Below are positions 1 through 12,400 of a DNA stretch of 64,000 nt, in pieces. Positions within the stretch are counted from its first letter, which is position 1, and each line of letters begins with the position of its first letter. The position numbers and the translations under genes were made by a program. The notes beneath the pieces were generated by a model. That model saw nothing but the letters and a program-made list of their open reading frames with translations. It searched no databases and was not told where the DNA came from. Origin of the DNA: Nomia melanderi (Eukaryota > Arthropoda > Insecta > Hymenoptera > Halictidae); the NCBI RefSeq assembly GCF_051020985.1, contig NC_135002.1:434001-498000 (forward strand), read 5' to 3'.

Positions 1-480
1 GTTCTACTTCTCAAGGACGATCCAATAATACAATACCGCGACGTGCCGCGGAGTAGTTACGCGGAATAATTTCTTACCGTTCCGAATATCGCGCACAGGT
101 ACAACAGGTACAACAGGTGCTCGGAAAAACGGAAAGAACGAAAGGTACGCGGCGGCGGCGGCCGTGAATCGTCGATAGAGAACTCACTTTCGAACTATGG
201 AAAACCGTGTCTCGTCGGACGTGCACGCTCGTTACACTTTCCAGGTTCCTCGGCTGGATGCACCATCGGAAAAGAAGAAAATACAAGTCGCCGGGGAAGC
301 AGCGCGAACGGAACGAACGCGGATCGACTGTCCGCGAGAATCCGCGCACCCGAGGATAATCCGAACGGAGCCGAAGAGAAATTTCAATGGAAGCGCGTTG
401 TCGGTGCCGAGGAGAGCGCGAGCGAGGCCGCGTTTCGCGTGAGACGCGCACGGTGTCTCGAACTGATCTGTGCGTCACGC
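1..480. other. CpG-rich sequence, no gene recognised
   Basis: An ATG frame of 81 codons lies on the plus strand from 197, and an overlapping frame of 134 codons (74-478) is open on the minus strand. Both are dominated by Arg and Ser and neither resembles a known family. Two strands open over the same bases points to stop-codon depletion by composition rather than coding. A minus-strand GTGAGT that could act as a splice donor lies at 183-188, but nothing else supports an exon. Confidence 0.5.
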
Positions 481-700
481 GTAATCGCGGCGCACGTACG
501 ACGATAGTCCCGACGACAACAAAAGTGTTATCGGGCGTCGCGTGACGTCACGGCCGGCCGTATGTGCACCACTGGCTGGCTCGCGCATGCGCGCCTCCCT
601 TCCACGGGAACCACGCCGACAGAGAGCTACACATCGTTTGTCCTGTCCCCAGTTGTCGACCGCGGATCATTTAGCGACGAGCCTGGTCCGAGTCGCCGGA
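480..700. promoter_or_regulatory. Promoter-like CpG-dense patch with CRE and NRF-1-type palindromes
   Basis: The 12-base palindrome CGTGACGTCACG (541-552) contains the CREB/ATF site TGACGTCA. About 30 bases on, CGCGCATGCGCG (582-593) contains GCGCATGCGC, the core bound by NRF-1-type factors (Ewg in insects). The two palindromes sit in a CpG-dense stretch without a TATA box, which is typical of TATA-less promoters of broadly expressed genes. Both motifs are symmetric, so they give no direction of transcription. No first exon is recognised on either side. The motifs are seen directly; promoter function is inferred. Confidence 0.35.
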
Positions 701-2122
701 AACACTATCGCGCTTTCTCTTTTCGCGCTACGAAAACCGAGGAGGCTCTTCTCGAGACGATGTACACACTTTCTTCCAGTCTCTCTCTCTCTGTTCCCCG
801 ATTCGATATGCGCGGAATAGACGAAAATAAAATATTGGAATACTTCATGTTGACGAGAAAATGTTTGTCGATTCGAGGGTAACGTTGACCGTCGAGTCGA
901 TGCGTTTTCGCCGGTTAACGGGTTAAGGGATAATATTTGAAACGGAATTGCAACGGGACGAAAAACTGCATTGAAAAGCTTGTTACGGCGGAACGGCGGA
1001 TACCGCTTTATCTCTCGACTCGAGCGCATACCCTAGCGCTCGCTCGGCTCCGGATTCCCTTCGAGACAGTGGAACAGGTACCCGTGCGCGTGTATGCGTA
1101 AACACGTACGCGCCAAACTCCGTTAAGGATTCCTCGTAGTTCGTTAATTGCACCGACACGAGTACTTTTACTCTGCTCGAGTAATGAAACGGGCGAATTT
1201 CTTTCGCGAAACGAGCCTGCCCTCTCGCGACCATAACCTCTCTGTTGGCGCGGTGCGCGCTTTCAATACCATTCGAATTAAAATGCCCGTCTTTCGATCG
1301 CGCGCCCTCGTATCGATCGAATCGACCGAGACGTTGTCGAATTTTCACGATATCTCCTTCTACGTACCGCGACTTCTGTGTCGCAACGTCTCGAGAGAGC
1401 CGCTCGATTACCAAAATTCTCTAATTAAAGGGAAAAACTCGCGGAACGCGCGACGCCGAGAAAATAATTGCGCGCACCAATTTTCCGTGAGCGCCATGTT
1501 TGTAGAACGAGACCGGTCTCGATTGTCGTAATCCCGCCGATTCCTTTCGAGCTTCTGCGCCACAAAGTGCGCACAGAAACGATGAAATTGTACGTGGCAA
1601 TCGTTAAATAGGCCGTGACCATTCGCTCGGTCGACTTTCTCCGGCAAACCGCAATGAAATGAACGAAGACACGGAATCGAGGGGAAAAAAACAAGTCGTT
1701 CGTATTTTAGAACGCTTTGTCTCTCTGCGAGCGTTACAAGTATCGCGGGCGCATCGCGACAATGCCGCGACGATGACGACGATGACTGCGACGGACTACA
1801 CAACGACTATAGCGACATCTTATCCCCTCGCGAAAGCTCCGAGAGTTCCCCCAGTAGCTCGAGGCTTCTTAAAATAAACCGAAAAAAAGTAGTTGCTCCT
1901 TGGCTTTTGTTTCCGATTCCGTGGCTACTTAACGGAACGGCTAGCTCCGCGGTATCGCTGTCAGGAAACTCGATGCTTCTTCTTCTAGCGAACATTTCAA
2001 TCCACCGATTGCTTAAATACCATTTCTTCGAGGTTACAGAGAAATAACTTTGTTGTTCTTTGTCGCCCGTCGGACGAGTTATATTCGCGGCGAAAACACT
2101 GACACGTGTACGCCATTTCATT
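700..2122. other. No gene seen
   Basis: Mixed composition with many CpG. Frames of up to about 143 codons occur on both strands (for example 983-1414 minus and 1148-1531 plus) but overlap each other and have no recognisable motif. No inverted or tandem repeat was noticed. Confidence 0.5.
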
Positions 2123-2222
2123 AAAAAAAAAAAAAAAACCATCATATATATATATACATATATATGTATGAGGGTGTGCATAGAAATATATATATATGTA
2201 TACATATTTATATGTATATATG
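2123..2222. repeat. A16 homopolymer followed by TA/TG-rich simple repeat
   Basis: Sixteen A residues (2123-2138) are followed by about 80 bases of alternating TATA, TATG and CATA units. The stretch is low-complexity. An A-run next to a short repeat can mark the tail of a retroposed sequence, but no LINE or SINE body is recognised upstream. Confidence 0.85.
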
Positions 2223-4000
2223 ACACGCGATGCAACAGGTTGAAAAAAATCAACGAACGTAAAACCGCTGTAAAATTTTTAACAAATTTTCGATTTCGCG
2301 ACAGCCGTAGAGCTTCGAAAACGAACGGGCGATACGTGCGCGAGAGACAAGCGAAAAGAATGTTGCCCCGTTACTTTCTCCAAATCACAGATTTCACATG
2401 GCGCGCGCCCCTGGAGACGCGGCGAACGAGATTCTAGAAAATTTTAAGGCGAACCACATCTTCCGATTTCCACGCCAACCGTTCGAAATAAATAAGCAAA
2501 AAGCGTGAACATTATCATCGCCGGTACGCGAACGTAAAAACTGATCGCACTATCGTGCCTAAATGCAAATTAAATTGCACAACAGTTTTTCTTGGTGGCG
2601 ATATTGCGTAACCGAGAGTATTGTATTATTTCTACAACTGCAACTTTTTCAAAGCCATTATGTAAAGTACATTGCGATGTTTATTACTCGATCCCCGTTG
2701 CAACATCGTTTCCTAGTTCACGTCAATTTTCACCTCGTACGAGAACAAAGTTGCAAAGACAAGAATGCGATATTTCAATCGGATCGATAAGCATCCGGCG
2801 GACCTGTCGACCGCGTAACGAACTTACCAAAAGCGGCCTCCGATCGTGTCGCGAAACAGCCATTGCGACGAGTTAAGTCGTCATGCTCGTCGAGACGTAC
2901 GCGCGCTACTTTCCAAGTTCCATGGCGAGTTAACTCGTCGCGCGTAGTTAGAGGATCAAAGAGCCGAACGATTTGGAAAAAGTTTGCGGATCGGCGAACG
3001 GATACGCCCCGCGGACGACGATCCCCGAGCCGATCGGAAATAAGCCGATTCGAACGGGCTGCGCCGGGATTCCGGTGATCCAGTCGCGTCTCTGGACTCG
3101 ACTCGAATCTCAGGTTGGAACGCGGCGCGGCGAGCAACGTCAAACGGACGGCAGTAGGTGCAGCGCAATATTCCAGCGGCCTCGAGTTTCGCGTAGCAGG
3201 AACATTAACGACCGTCAGCTTACTTTGTTGTCCGTAGGCCGCCGCGCGCCGTAAAGCCACATCAATACACGGCAATCACGCTAAGAGCAGATGTTATCCC
3301 TACCAACGCCGCCCCTCCAGTTTCCGCGACTCCAGCCTGGAGAGATCGGCCGAGATTCGAGTGGGGATGAATCGGCTCGTGTCGCCGATACTCGGCGGCT
3401 TCCCCCACCCGCGCCACCACGCGTGTGTGCATCCACTAGGAATCAGGGTTGTACCGCGCGGCCACGTTCCCTTTGCACGCCATTTTTATTTGTTCTTCCC
3501 TCATTATCCGCCGTACGACTCGCTCGCTTCTCGCCGGAAGCGAAGGATATCCGATCGCGAGTCTACCGAGAGATAATCCGCGATATACTCCGAACGAAGA
3601 AACACCGCGACGAGTCATCGGTGCGAGATTATCTCCGTGATTCACGAGTGCCGATCGTTTTCCGGGAAGCCATGCGTCTCTCGGATCCGATCGGCGAGGA
3701 TGTACGCCGCTGCCAGGAATAGGGTTCGAACCGCTGTTCTCGGTACGTCACGGGCGTCGATTAAATATAGCGCGACGATTCGATGAGCCACTCGCCGATG
3801 CGCCCGACGGCAGCTACGGCCCTGATAGGTGTCTCGTGCCGCGCTCGACGGTGTGCGCGCGTACGTGCAGAGAGATCGCGACTCGTGTGCGCCAGTATTT
3901 AGGTAGCGGTTGGAAGGAGAACGCTGTCGCGGAGTAGGGAGAGACGACTGTATCGATAGCGAACGAGCAGAGCGAGGAAGAGAGAGAAAGGACAGCCATA
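2223..4000. other. No gene seen; CpG-rich
   Basis: The best-looking frame is 3291-3722 plus (143 codons from an ATG). Its C-terminal half is charged, but it matches no family, and several other frames are open over the same bases. On the minus strand an ATG in good context at about 2860 runs into a GTAAGT near 2825, giving a 12-residue start ahead of a possible donor. This is too little evidence to call an exon. Confidence 0.45.
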
Positions 4001-4004
4001 ACGT

Positions 4005-4140
4005 CGGTGTAGACGCATGACGTCACGCGCTCCACCAGCTGGTCGGAAGACGCGCCATTCTCCTTGTTGCCATGCCCGTGTTTTTGTCGCGCGATAACAC
4101 TGTCGCACACCCAGGGACGAGAAAAGCCAGTGCGCGCACT
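4005..4140. promoter_or_regulatory. Promoter-like patch with CRE palindrome and E-box
   Basis: TGACGTCA is present at 4018-4025, followed by CCAGCTGG (an E-box palindrome, about 4033-4040) and a GCCAT element on the minus-strand sense of ATGGC, as bound by YY1/Pho proteins (about 4055). The same pairing of TGACGTCA with CAGCTGGTC recurs at 40785-40812. The motifs are seen; promoter activity is inferred, and the direction cannot be set. Confidence 0.3.
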
Positions 4141-5063
4141 TGCGGGACTCGGCAACTTTTCGGGGTTCGCTCGCCGATGCCCCGTCACCCTTCAACCTTC
4201 GATCGAGTGCGATTCGAGTTCAGCCTCGGAGGTTAGGGGACTTCCCCCCACTCCGACCTCGATACCTCTCCCACCTCTGCTTTAAGGCCCCACCTGTTGA
4301 TGGCGTTATTTCAACCTCCGAATAGCGATCGTTAATGTTAATTGCAACAACTTGGAACAATTTCAATGATTTCGTGCCACCAGCGGCGAGTCGGACCGTT
4401 CGGCGCAACGAGGCGCGACAGGGAAAGTAATTTAATCGAAAGAACGATTACGTTTAATCTAGGTTATTAAATAAGCGAGCATCCCTCCTGCCTCGCATCT
4501 TTCGTGGACGAAAAAGAGTTCCCACCGAATTAACGCAACGAACGTTTCGCCTTCAATCCTCGTGCGACTATGCCAACCCCTCCGACTATCCCACTGTGAA
4601 GCGTAACCCGAGGAAATAGAAAAACACCTGGCAGATATTCGATCCCGCGTCGTCCTTCTTCGAAGACGAACAGCGTTTTCGATGGTCGCGAATCGATTTC
4701 GTTTTCCTAATTTTATTCGCCGTCGATATTTCGTTTTTCATCGCGGGACCATTAAATACTGTCCTTTGTACGATCCGAACAGTTCGATATGAATTTATTC
4801 GATTCCGTCGTGGACGGCGATGGGTTAAGAACAACGCGGACAAACGACGATCGGTTTTTTCCAGTGACGGATAAACGTCGAACGGTTCGAAGACGCGGTG
4901 ACGTTAATGACATCAGCGCGGCCAGGATTTCCCTAAAGGCGGGTGTATCGCGTACACGAGCGTGACGTAATGCAGGCATTAGTAATTATTGTGGCATAAT
5001 GGTGCGTGTGACGACGCGCGGCAACGAGCATTTATGCCCACGCAGTGGAAGGAAACAAGCTGA
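4141..5063. other. No gene; homeodomain-site-rich stretch near 4960-5040
   Basis: No plausible frame was found. Around 4960-5030 the sequence has TGACGTAA, TAATTATT, CATAATGG and TTTATG, the kind of AT-core sites bound by homeodomain factors, set in otherwise GC-rich DNA. It might be a conserved non-coding element, but conservation cannot be judged from one sequence. Confidence 0.3.
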
Positions 5064-5084
5064 CGCGCGCGCGCGCGCGCGCGC
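5064..5084. repeat. (CG)n simple repeat
   Basis: About ten uninterrupted CG units, an alternating purine-pyrimidine tract able to adopt Z-DNA. Shorter CG runs occur at 6166-6180 and 10771-10784. Confidence 0.9.
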
Positions 5085-6452
5085 ACCTAAGGGAATTCAT
5101 AAAACCGAGCAAGGCAATGGCGGCGTGCGCCGGTGAATATGCTTCGGGCAGGTCTCCTTTGGATATCTGCCATTGCGAGCGATGCTTTGCATTCTAAGGG
5201 TGTCACATGGCTCGGTGATCCCCGCCGCGGATCGTCAATAGCTTTCGTGTATCACTTGTTTCGCTTTTGCGGCTTTCGGTCGAACGCGTCGCGAAAACGG
5301 CAACGTTTACGAAGCCCGTCGTCCCCCCTATCAAAGCGTGCGCGATCTTGTTCCTTTTCTACGGTACACAATGTCCCCCGACCGCCGTGTCGCGGCTTCC
5401 GCCAGTACCGAGGTTCGCGTCGGTGCAATGGAAATCGGTCGCGTTTCCGGTACGGTGTCGTCGATAGATAGAAAGAATAGCATTCCGCCGGAGAGGATCC
5501 TAATCCGCGATCGAGCGTCCGATCCGCGATCCCGTTAAAGGGACGCCTCGATCGATTAATCGTAGAAATAACGGCGCACGCGACGCATGCGATATTTCGC
5601 GCGGCGAGGTGCACGCTCGCGGAAGGTCAGTGACAGAAAAGAGTTGACAGGTCCGCGGAGCGGAGGCCAGTCATCGTCCTCCCGAAATTTCGATTAGCAC
5701 CGCGCTCGCAGCGCCGCCCGTAGCTCGCTCGACTACTAGACTCGGCTCGAAACTCATTCCAGGAGTGAACAAACGGATGCGCGTACGCACGGTGCCTCTA
5801 TTTCCACGCGTGCCTCTCCGCCGTAAAGGTGCGTTTAGCCGCGGGTCCGACCATTAACCGCTTTCTCGATCCGACTCGCGAGCGAGCGGAAGCCGGTCGC
5901 GTTTCACGAAACACCGATCGCCGATAAAGTTCTTCCCTTGGCGCGCGCGGTCAAAGCGAATTGCTTTGTTTCGAGAACGCCGGGGACACGGGGGGGGGGG
6001 CGGTAATCGCGGCAACTTGCTCGAATCCTCGGCGAGTAAACGGTACTTTCGGCCAAAGTACACGGAAAGATTAAACCGCCACGGCGATCTTTAATAAACT
6101 TTGTCACGCATCGGAGCGTACCCGCGGAACACCGCATGCGACGCTTTTGCCGTCACGCTGAAACCCGCGCGCGCGCGCGCAATTCATTTCGCCTCGTAAC
6201 CTTTTATTTCCGATGGGAATTATATCGCATTTTCGTCGATCGCGAATCGAAAGGTCGAACCGGGCACGATTGCAGCAGAAAAAGAGGTCGCGATCGATGT
6301 CTCGTCGGATGCAAACGAACTTGTTCGTTACGCGTCGCCCGTCCGTCGTGCCCACCTAAACGCACCTTAACAACGTGCTCACGACTGCGTTCTATTTCCG
6401 TCGACGGATTCACCATAGAATGAGATCAGTGCGCTAAATTTACGACGGATCC

Positions 6453-6460
<8 letters not shown>
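5085..6460. other. No gene seen; contains an 11-base G run
   Basis: Frames of up to about 120 codons overlap on opposite strands at 5133-5614 and are not credible genes. A run of 11 G lies at 5990-6000. An ATGGCGG near 5116 is a possible YY1/Pho-type site. Confidence 0.5.

Positions 6461-6527
<67 letters not shown>
6461..6527. repeat. (TC)n microsatellite
   Basis: About 33 uninterrupted TC units (67 bases), preceded by a shorter imperfect CT stretch. On the minus strand this is a GA tract of the type bound by GAGA factor in flies. It is the longest perfect dinucleotide run in the window and probably polymorphic. Confidence 0.97.
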
Positions 6528-6531
<4 letters not shown>

Positions 6532-8966
6532 ACACACTGGAATGTTATCCTCTCTCTAATAGCTACGCTGGCTGGCTCTTAGGTTGCTTTCGCCGTTCAA
6601 CACGCTCTAGCGATACGTATCACTCGCCAGCGCCGCGGGGGACTAAGGCCGGGTCATTCACGACCCATCCAGAGATTCTCCGAACGTGTTCGCCTAAATT
6701 GTATTTCGTTGGACCGGCAACTCGCGCGTTTCGACTTGGAATAAAATAAAACCGTGACGCGTGTATCGTTGACAAGCGATTGTTGTCAATAACATATCTT
6801 GGCACTCGGCGGGTCAACAGAATCAACGTTTGCTCGCCTATTACGTGCTTTTACCGGTATAATCGTGTATCGACGTTTTATCTCCAATCACGCGACGCGA
6901 GCCCCGCTGCCTACGCCGTGCGATTTTTACATTCGGTCGCGATTATATATTTCAAAGTTCAGCCGCTTCTCGTTTTCAGCGAACCGCGTCTGTACAGGTG
7001 CGTACGATCGGAATATCGGTCGACGAACAGGTTAACAGAGTTGCTCCGCGCGAACGCAGCCTCGTACCGGACCACGAAAAAATAGCAAGAACGACGCCGC
7101 GATGCGTTCGTTCGTCCGAGTTTCGTGCGCGCCAGCGTACACGCGTATGCGCGACGCGTCGGTTGACGGAGAGCGTTAACCGTGCTTAACAAAACAGAAC
7201 GCACCGTGTTAGTTGTATTATTTCCAGAAATCCCCCTATAGACCGCTAGTTTATTCCACGTGCAGTTTACGCCGCACAGGAAGCGCGTATTGTTACGAGG
7301 CGTACGGAATGACTAAGAGATTAAACGCTGAGCCATTGTATCCGATAAACGAGTCCGAAGTAAACTGCCACCGAATAGGAAATATGACGTTGGATACTCC
7401 AAGAACGAACGAGCGGCGCGTTGTAGACAACTCTCTCGCCTAAAAAGGAAAGAGGGCGTTGCGTAATCGAATCTGGAAGAACCGAGCTATCCGATTCTGC
7501 CGTCCTTCGCGCGAGTTCCAAGTGCACAGCCGAATGTATTCCACCGTGACGCGACCCAATAAGAAACACATAAAAGAGGACGCGTATAACGTTCTCCGAG
7601 TCGTAAAGGGATTTCTGGACGGACCGAACAAACTCTCAACGGGAAATCGATGAGATTCGATTTTTCATTTCCCGGCCGCAGGCGCGGAGTGTTTAACGGT
7701 ATTTCTTTTATTCTCTTGTTATTATTCGCCGAGGAAACGAGACCGCGACCGTAGAAAGTTTCGAGCAATATTTTCAGAAAATCGTTTCGACGAGAGGCGA
7801 TGCGGTCGGTTGCCGAACAATGGTTCCGGTCGATCGGTTTCGTTTCGAAATCCCCCTGCGGGTGTACCTTACGCGCCCGTGATTTCCAACGAACTCGATT
7901 CCGAATTAACCGATAGCAAATTATGTTCGCAAATGAAAGCGCACCGCTGTAATTCCAACGGAAAATCACCGAACGGTACAACGGACGCGCACGCTAAAAA
8001 CCTAACGGCGATCTCGTCGAGTCCATTTTCTCCCCTCGGCCGCGACCGCTGCTCGGAGTACAAGCGCGAGGCGCGATTCTCGAAAGATCAAGAGGGACGG
8101 CGCGTTTCCTGCTTCATTCCCTGCAAAAGGTTCGGGCGATTTCGAGCGGGTAATACCGCGACAATCGCGCACGAGTCACCGAGAAGCCATTCGGCGAATG
8201 GAATCGTGCCAAGTAATCCGTTGCCCGACGATTTTATTCATAGGGCTCGCGCGGAGACGCGTGGATCCAACGTTTTCATTGTTCCCTCGTTAGAAACTAA
8301 TTTCTCGAAACAGAGACGTTTACAAATATATATTACCGTAGCATGAACTACGGTTACCGGAATTTATTAACTACCCGAGGAGCTCGGGATCAGCTTTAAA
8401 GGCGTCCGCGTTCCGCTCCCCGCCTCGCCCGACAAGATTCAACGATCAAAGGCGCGACGCGGATCGATGAGAAACACGTAGAGCGCGTTACATATTTATA
8501 AACTGCTCGCGACATCTCTTACCGTCGTAATCATGAGAAAACTCGCAGGAAATACGAATGGCCCGATCGACCGACGATAACGAACGAAACGCCGCCACGG
8601 TGAAAACCCATTTTTCTTCCGAAATTGATTCGCTCTAATTTCAGTCGGGTCGGGTGCAACGACAGCGCAAGTGCAATTGCGGCGACGCGACTCCGCTCGA
8701 AAAGAAGAAACGAGGGGAACAGGGAATACATTTCCGAACTCGGAGAGGATAAAACGTTCTCGATCAAAGGACGGGCGAACGGACTTTCTATTTCGACGCG
8801 ACCATCTTGCGGGAATCGCGGAAGCGTGGCATTTCGGCTCGCGTTACGGCAATTGTAGTTAATTGGGTTATTTTTCGCTCGACCCTGGGAAGTTGGTTCG
8901 CTCGATGCTCGTATCGGTCGCCTCGACGTTCCCCTCGCTTCGCTACAGTCGCTGCAAAGGCCGGGC
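6528..8966. other. No gene seen
   Basis: The longest ATG-type frame is 7810-8346 plus (178 codons); it has no recognisable domain and antisense frames overlap it. A good splice-acceptor-like TCTAATTTCAG ends near 8640 and a CAG|GTGCGT donor-like site lies near 6996. No frame between them has coding character. Confidence 0.45.
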
Positions 8967-9007
8967 GGAGAGAGACGGAGACGGAGACGGAGAGAGAGAG
9001 AGAGAGG
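8967..9007. repeat. GAGACG / GA simple repeat
   Basis: Four GAGACG-type units run into an uninterrupted GA tract. Low-complexity purine-rich sequence. Confidence 0.9.
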
Positions 9008-9089
9008 ATCGAGCGAAAAGAGAAGAGAACGAGTGCTTCTCCATTTTGCGCGAGCCAGGTAGCCTAACCTCTTCCAACATCTTTGACAG

Positions 9090-9113
9090 GCGTACGAATT
9101 CTATCGCCGCCAG
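9090..9113 (+). other. Candidate 24-nt microexon
   Basis: A pyrimidine-rich tract ending in TTTGACAG (9082-9089) is followed by 24 bases and then CAG|GTAAAT. The segment is a multiple of three and open in all frames; one reading is AYEFYRRQ. A similar structure begins 265 bases downstream (9379-9415), which is a normal insect intron length. Acceptors and donors this short arise often by chance and no parent gene is known, so this is a prediction only. Confidence 0.15.
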
Positions 9114-9378
9114 GTAAATCCGCGTGTCCGACAAGAAACTCGCAGAGTGCCGCTGGAATATTCTATCCGATTCGGTGAAACCGGGAGAGATCGCGCGGCG
9201 CGAGAGAATCGTTGGAAAAACTGCAGACCGGTGTTCGACGAGGGCGTCTCGGTTAACGAGTGATTTTCAATGCTGTCGTTTAGCGAGGTTGATACTGGCC
9301 CCGGGCCAACCTCGTAACAATCACCTTGACGACAACTTTCTAGAACCTCTGACGGAATATAATTAATTTGCATTTCAG

Positions 9379-9415
9379 CGTCGCGTGCGAGTTCCACGCA
9401 GTATTGCGCTCGCAG
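9379..9415 (+). other. Candidate 37-nt microexon
   Basis: The acceptor-like TTTGCATTTCAG is preceded by an AT-rich stretch with TTAAT, a possible branch point. It is followed by 37 bases and the donor CAG|GTAAAA. Joined to 9090-9113, all three frames stay open, for example RTNSIAASV or AYEFYRRQRR across the junction. No homology is recognised. A further CAG|GTAAAA lies about 30 bases on. Confidence 0.15.
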
Positions 9416-9449
9416 GTAAAAGCGGCACACGCAGCCGAGCGTCAGGTAA

Positions 9450-12400
9450 AATTGCGCAGCTCCGGTGTGCGAGTCAACCGCCGCCCCCCTGCTCCGCTCC
9501 GCGTACCGATCGGTAATCGATAGTCTCTCAAGAAATTAGCACGAGTTTGTTTTGTTCGGAAATCGAGCACCGGCCGAGGAATAAATTACAACGAAAAGTC
9601 ACCGCGACTCGCGCCGATTAATCCCTTATTTCAGCCGCTCCTGCTTTTCTCCGTTCGGTCAATTAGTTTTGCCGGCGCTCGCCAATCGGAAAGAAAAGAG
9701 AAAGGTCAACGACTCGGTTATTATTTCTATTATTGCTTCTAACAATGGCAACTCTATTATCGAGTTATCGACAACCGTAATTCATCGCGTAGGCCTTTTT
9801 CGATTCGAATTTCGGTGGCGGACGATTCTCGATCGGAGAGACGAAACGGATTCATTTTTTCCCGAGACACGTAATTCCGTCCGATTAGGCGAACCACCCT
9901 TAAACGGAAGGCAGAGCGATGGTGGTTCGCGAGGGGGGAAGGAAGGCGGGTACGAGGTTGAACAGTGCTTCGAGCGGCCCACTTTCTTTACTTTCACGCT
10001 GGCGTCGTCGTTCTTCTTTCGACGCGCTCGCTACTCGGGTTCGTAACTCGACGACGAGAAAGGCCCTATGGCGGACGTGCACATTTGCTCCTCGCAGCGC
10101 GCGCGCGTCCGCGTATGTGCACACCGTGGAAACGCGCGCGTCGACGCGACCAACACCGCCGCACGACCACCACCACCACCACCCACCGCCGTCAGAACGC
10201 CGTTGACTCCGGGTATGTACGGTCGTTCGCGACACGCAAGAGTAGCATCGAACAATTTCTAACGGGTTTCCACTGGTTCGCGCGAACAGTAAAGGAAATG
10301 CTCCGTAATAGCCCCCCGTTCGCCGGTGTTTCCGATTCGGCTGCTTTTCCTTCTGTAATTTCCCAATTAAATCCGCTCGCATCTTCCATGAAAATCGATG
10401 CAACGTTTCCAGCGTACGATTCGTTGCGTTTCCATCTCGCTCGACAATGCCGGCTTTTGTCCGATCGACGCGCGGAGATCTTCCGATCGCCTCGTTACCA
10501 GCGGGACGGCCGCTCCCCGCCGCCGATGAATCAAACTTAACGATTTCGTCGGAACCTATATAACGACGGCTCCGAACGTTCCATTTTAGGGTCGTGTCCT
10601 TGACAGCCCTCGCCGGCGAGCCGAGGAACTGTACGCGGCGAGAGGAGGCGTCGCCGAAGACGCGCCGCCTCGAAAACGGGATTTTTAAACCGTTAATCAC
10701 TGGACACGCTCGCGCGTGTCCATTGTTCTCCGGTTTCTTTTGCAAGCGTGTTTACGGGGAATACGCGGCTCGCGCGCGCGCGCGGTGGATGCCCTTTCGT
10801 AAGTCACTTTGTAATTCAACGCAGATCTGGTATGCGCGATAATACCTTTGTTTAGCGTTCGGAACCGTCGTCTCCGATGCACGCGTGCGCGGGGAAAGAG
10901 AAAAGAGTTGCTGCCGCATATCGGTTGCCTGTGTTGCGTTTCGCTCAGTCCACCACAAACAGCTGCGTTCGTCGCGCAGCCCTATGAAAGTAGCTGTACG
11001 CTCTCTCGAGCGAGACGTAAATAGTTATACGAGTCTCTCTCGCTGTACGATTTTAAAGCGGAGTTGTTAACGTCTGCCTCTCGCGATGCGTTTAAGGCGA
11101 GCATCCCTGAACGACAGCTCGGTCCACGTCGATTAACGCGCGCTCGGTTATGGTGCTGCCAAGCTTTTCAGCTTCGGAAATCGCGCGGATGTTAAAATCG
11201 TACTCTATTTCCATAATCGCGTATTGCACAAGGAGTCCCGAGCACTCGTCGCAAAATGTTCGTGCTCGTTGTTGATTAGCCGGCGAACCAGGGAGCATCG
11301 CGCAATGACCGATACATTATCTAAGAGACCGGTTATGCGCGAGAACCCCTATCTGCTGTTGACCGAATCTGGGATGTCGCGAGGGACCGTCTCGATGGAA
11401 TCGTAAATAGTTACGTCGACGCCGCCGTTGAATCTCCAGTCGGACGAGGAAGAGGCCACGCACGTCCGACGAGGTGATACGTAACACGTAGAATAATGCA
11501 GATTAGTCGCGACGCGGCTAAAGGAGGCCACTAATGTAACGTTAATCCGCTGGTCGAGCAGTTCAAGAGAGCAGCTTTTTTCTCGGAACCAGAGTCCCTT
11601 AATCTTTAACGCGAAAACCGCTGGATTCGGTGGGCGATCGTCTCGGCATCTTTAACGATATTTCGAAAAAATATGGTGACCTCGATCGCGATAAAAATGT
11701 TCCTGCATAATTTCCAACGCGATAATCGTTACCTGCAAAGTCTTCTCGAAGCGTGTTAAATGTAAAGGGCAAAGATAATAGGTGTTGATATCTAACGCTT
11801 ACGCACGAAGAACGTTCCTCTTTCCGGTTGGTTTCTGAAAACTGCAACTACGTCAAGAACGCCGCGGCAACGGGGAGCGAGAGAGACGGAACGGTTCGTA
11901 TCTGTCCATCGGTGACGTTCGTTCCGGCTGAAATCGGATTGCTTATTTTCGAGCGTATCGCGAGAAACGTTCATAGCGGTACGGCCGACAGATTAGCGGG
12001 TTAAAGGTTACGACATAACCCTCGCTGGCGAGCGGACCGCCAGGCGATTAATGGCCAATAACATTTTAGGTTACGTAAAATAGATTCGGACGGCCAGTGG
12101 TATCCGTAGCCCTTGTTACCGGTCGAGCAGTAGTCGGAGGTAATGTGGTTCCCGCGATAATAACTCGATACGTTGGCTCGGTACGTGTCTCTGTTCGGTA
12201 AATCTACCGTGCATACGTTACGTCGGGAGCGAACCAGCGGGGCGGGGAGAGCAGAGAGAGAGAAGCGTATCGAAAGTGGGGAGCCAGAGGACACCGCAGG
12301 AACGCGACGAGAATCGGCCCGAGTGAAACTTATTACCTTGCTCGTTCTGCGCGTATTAATGCTTCCTAAACAAGTAATAACGTTCGCCGTATCTCATCGG

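Noticed and set aside
3715..3740. GGTTCGAACC resembling a tRNA T-arm
   Set aside because: The flanking bases do not pair as a T-stem on either strand, and no A-box or acceptor stem is in place.
5064..5084. CG run as a functional Z-DNA element
   Set aside because: Short CG runs recur by slippage in this CpG-rich DNA; no associated promoter features are seen beside it.
9900..10745. 281-codon open frame on the minus strand
   Set aside because: It begins at TTG, passes through trinucleotide repeats, and is matched by long frames on the other strand. No domain is recognisable.
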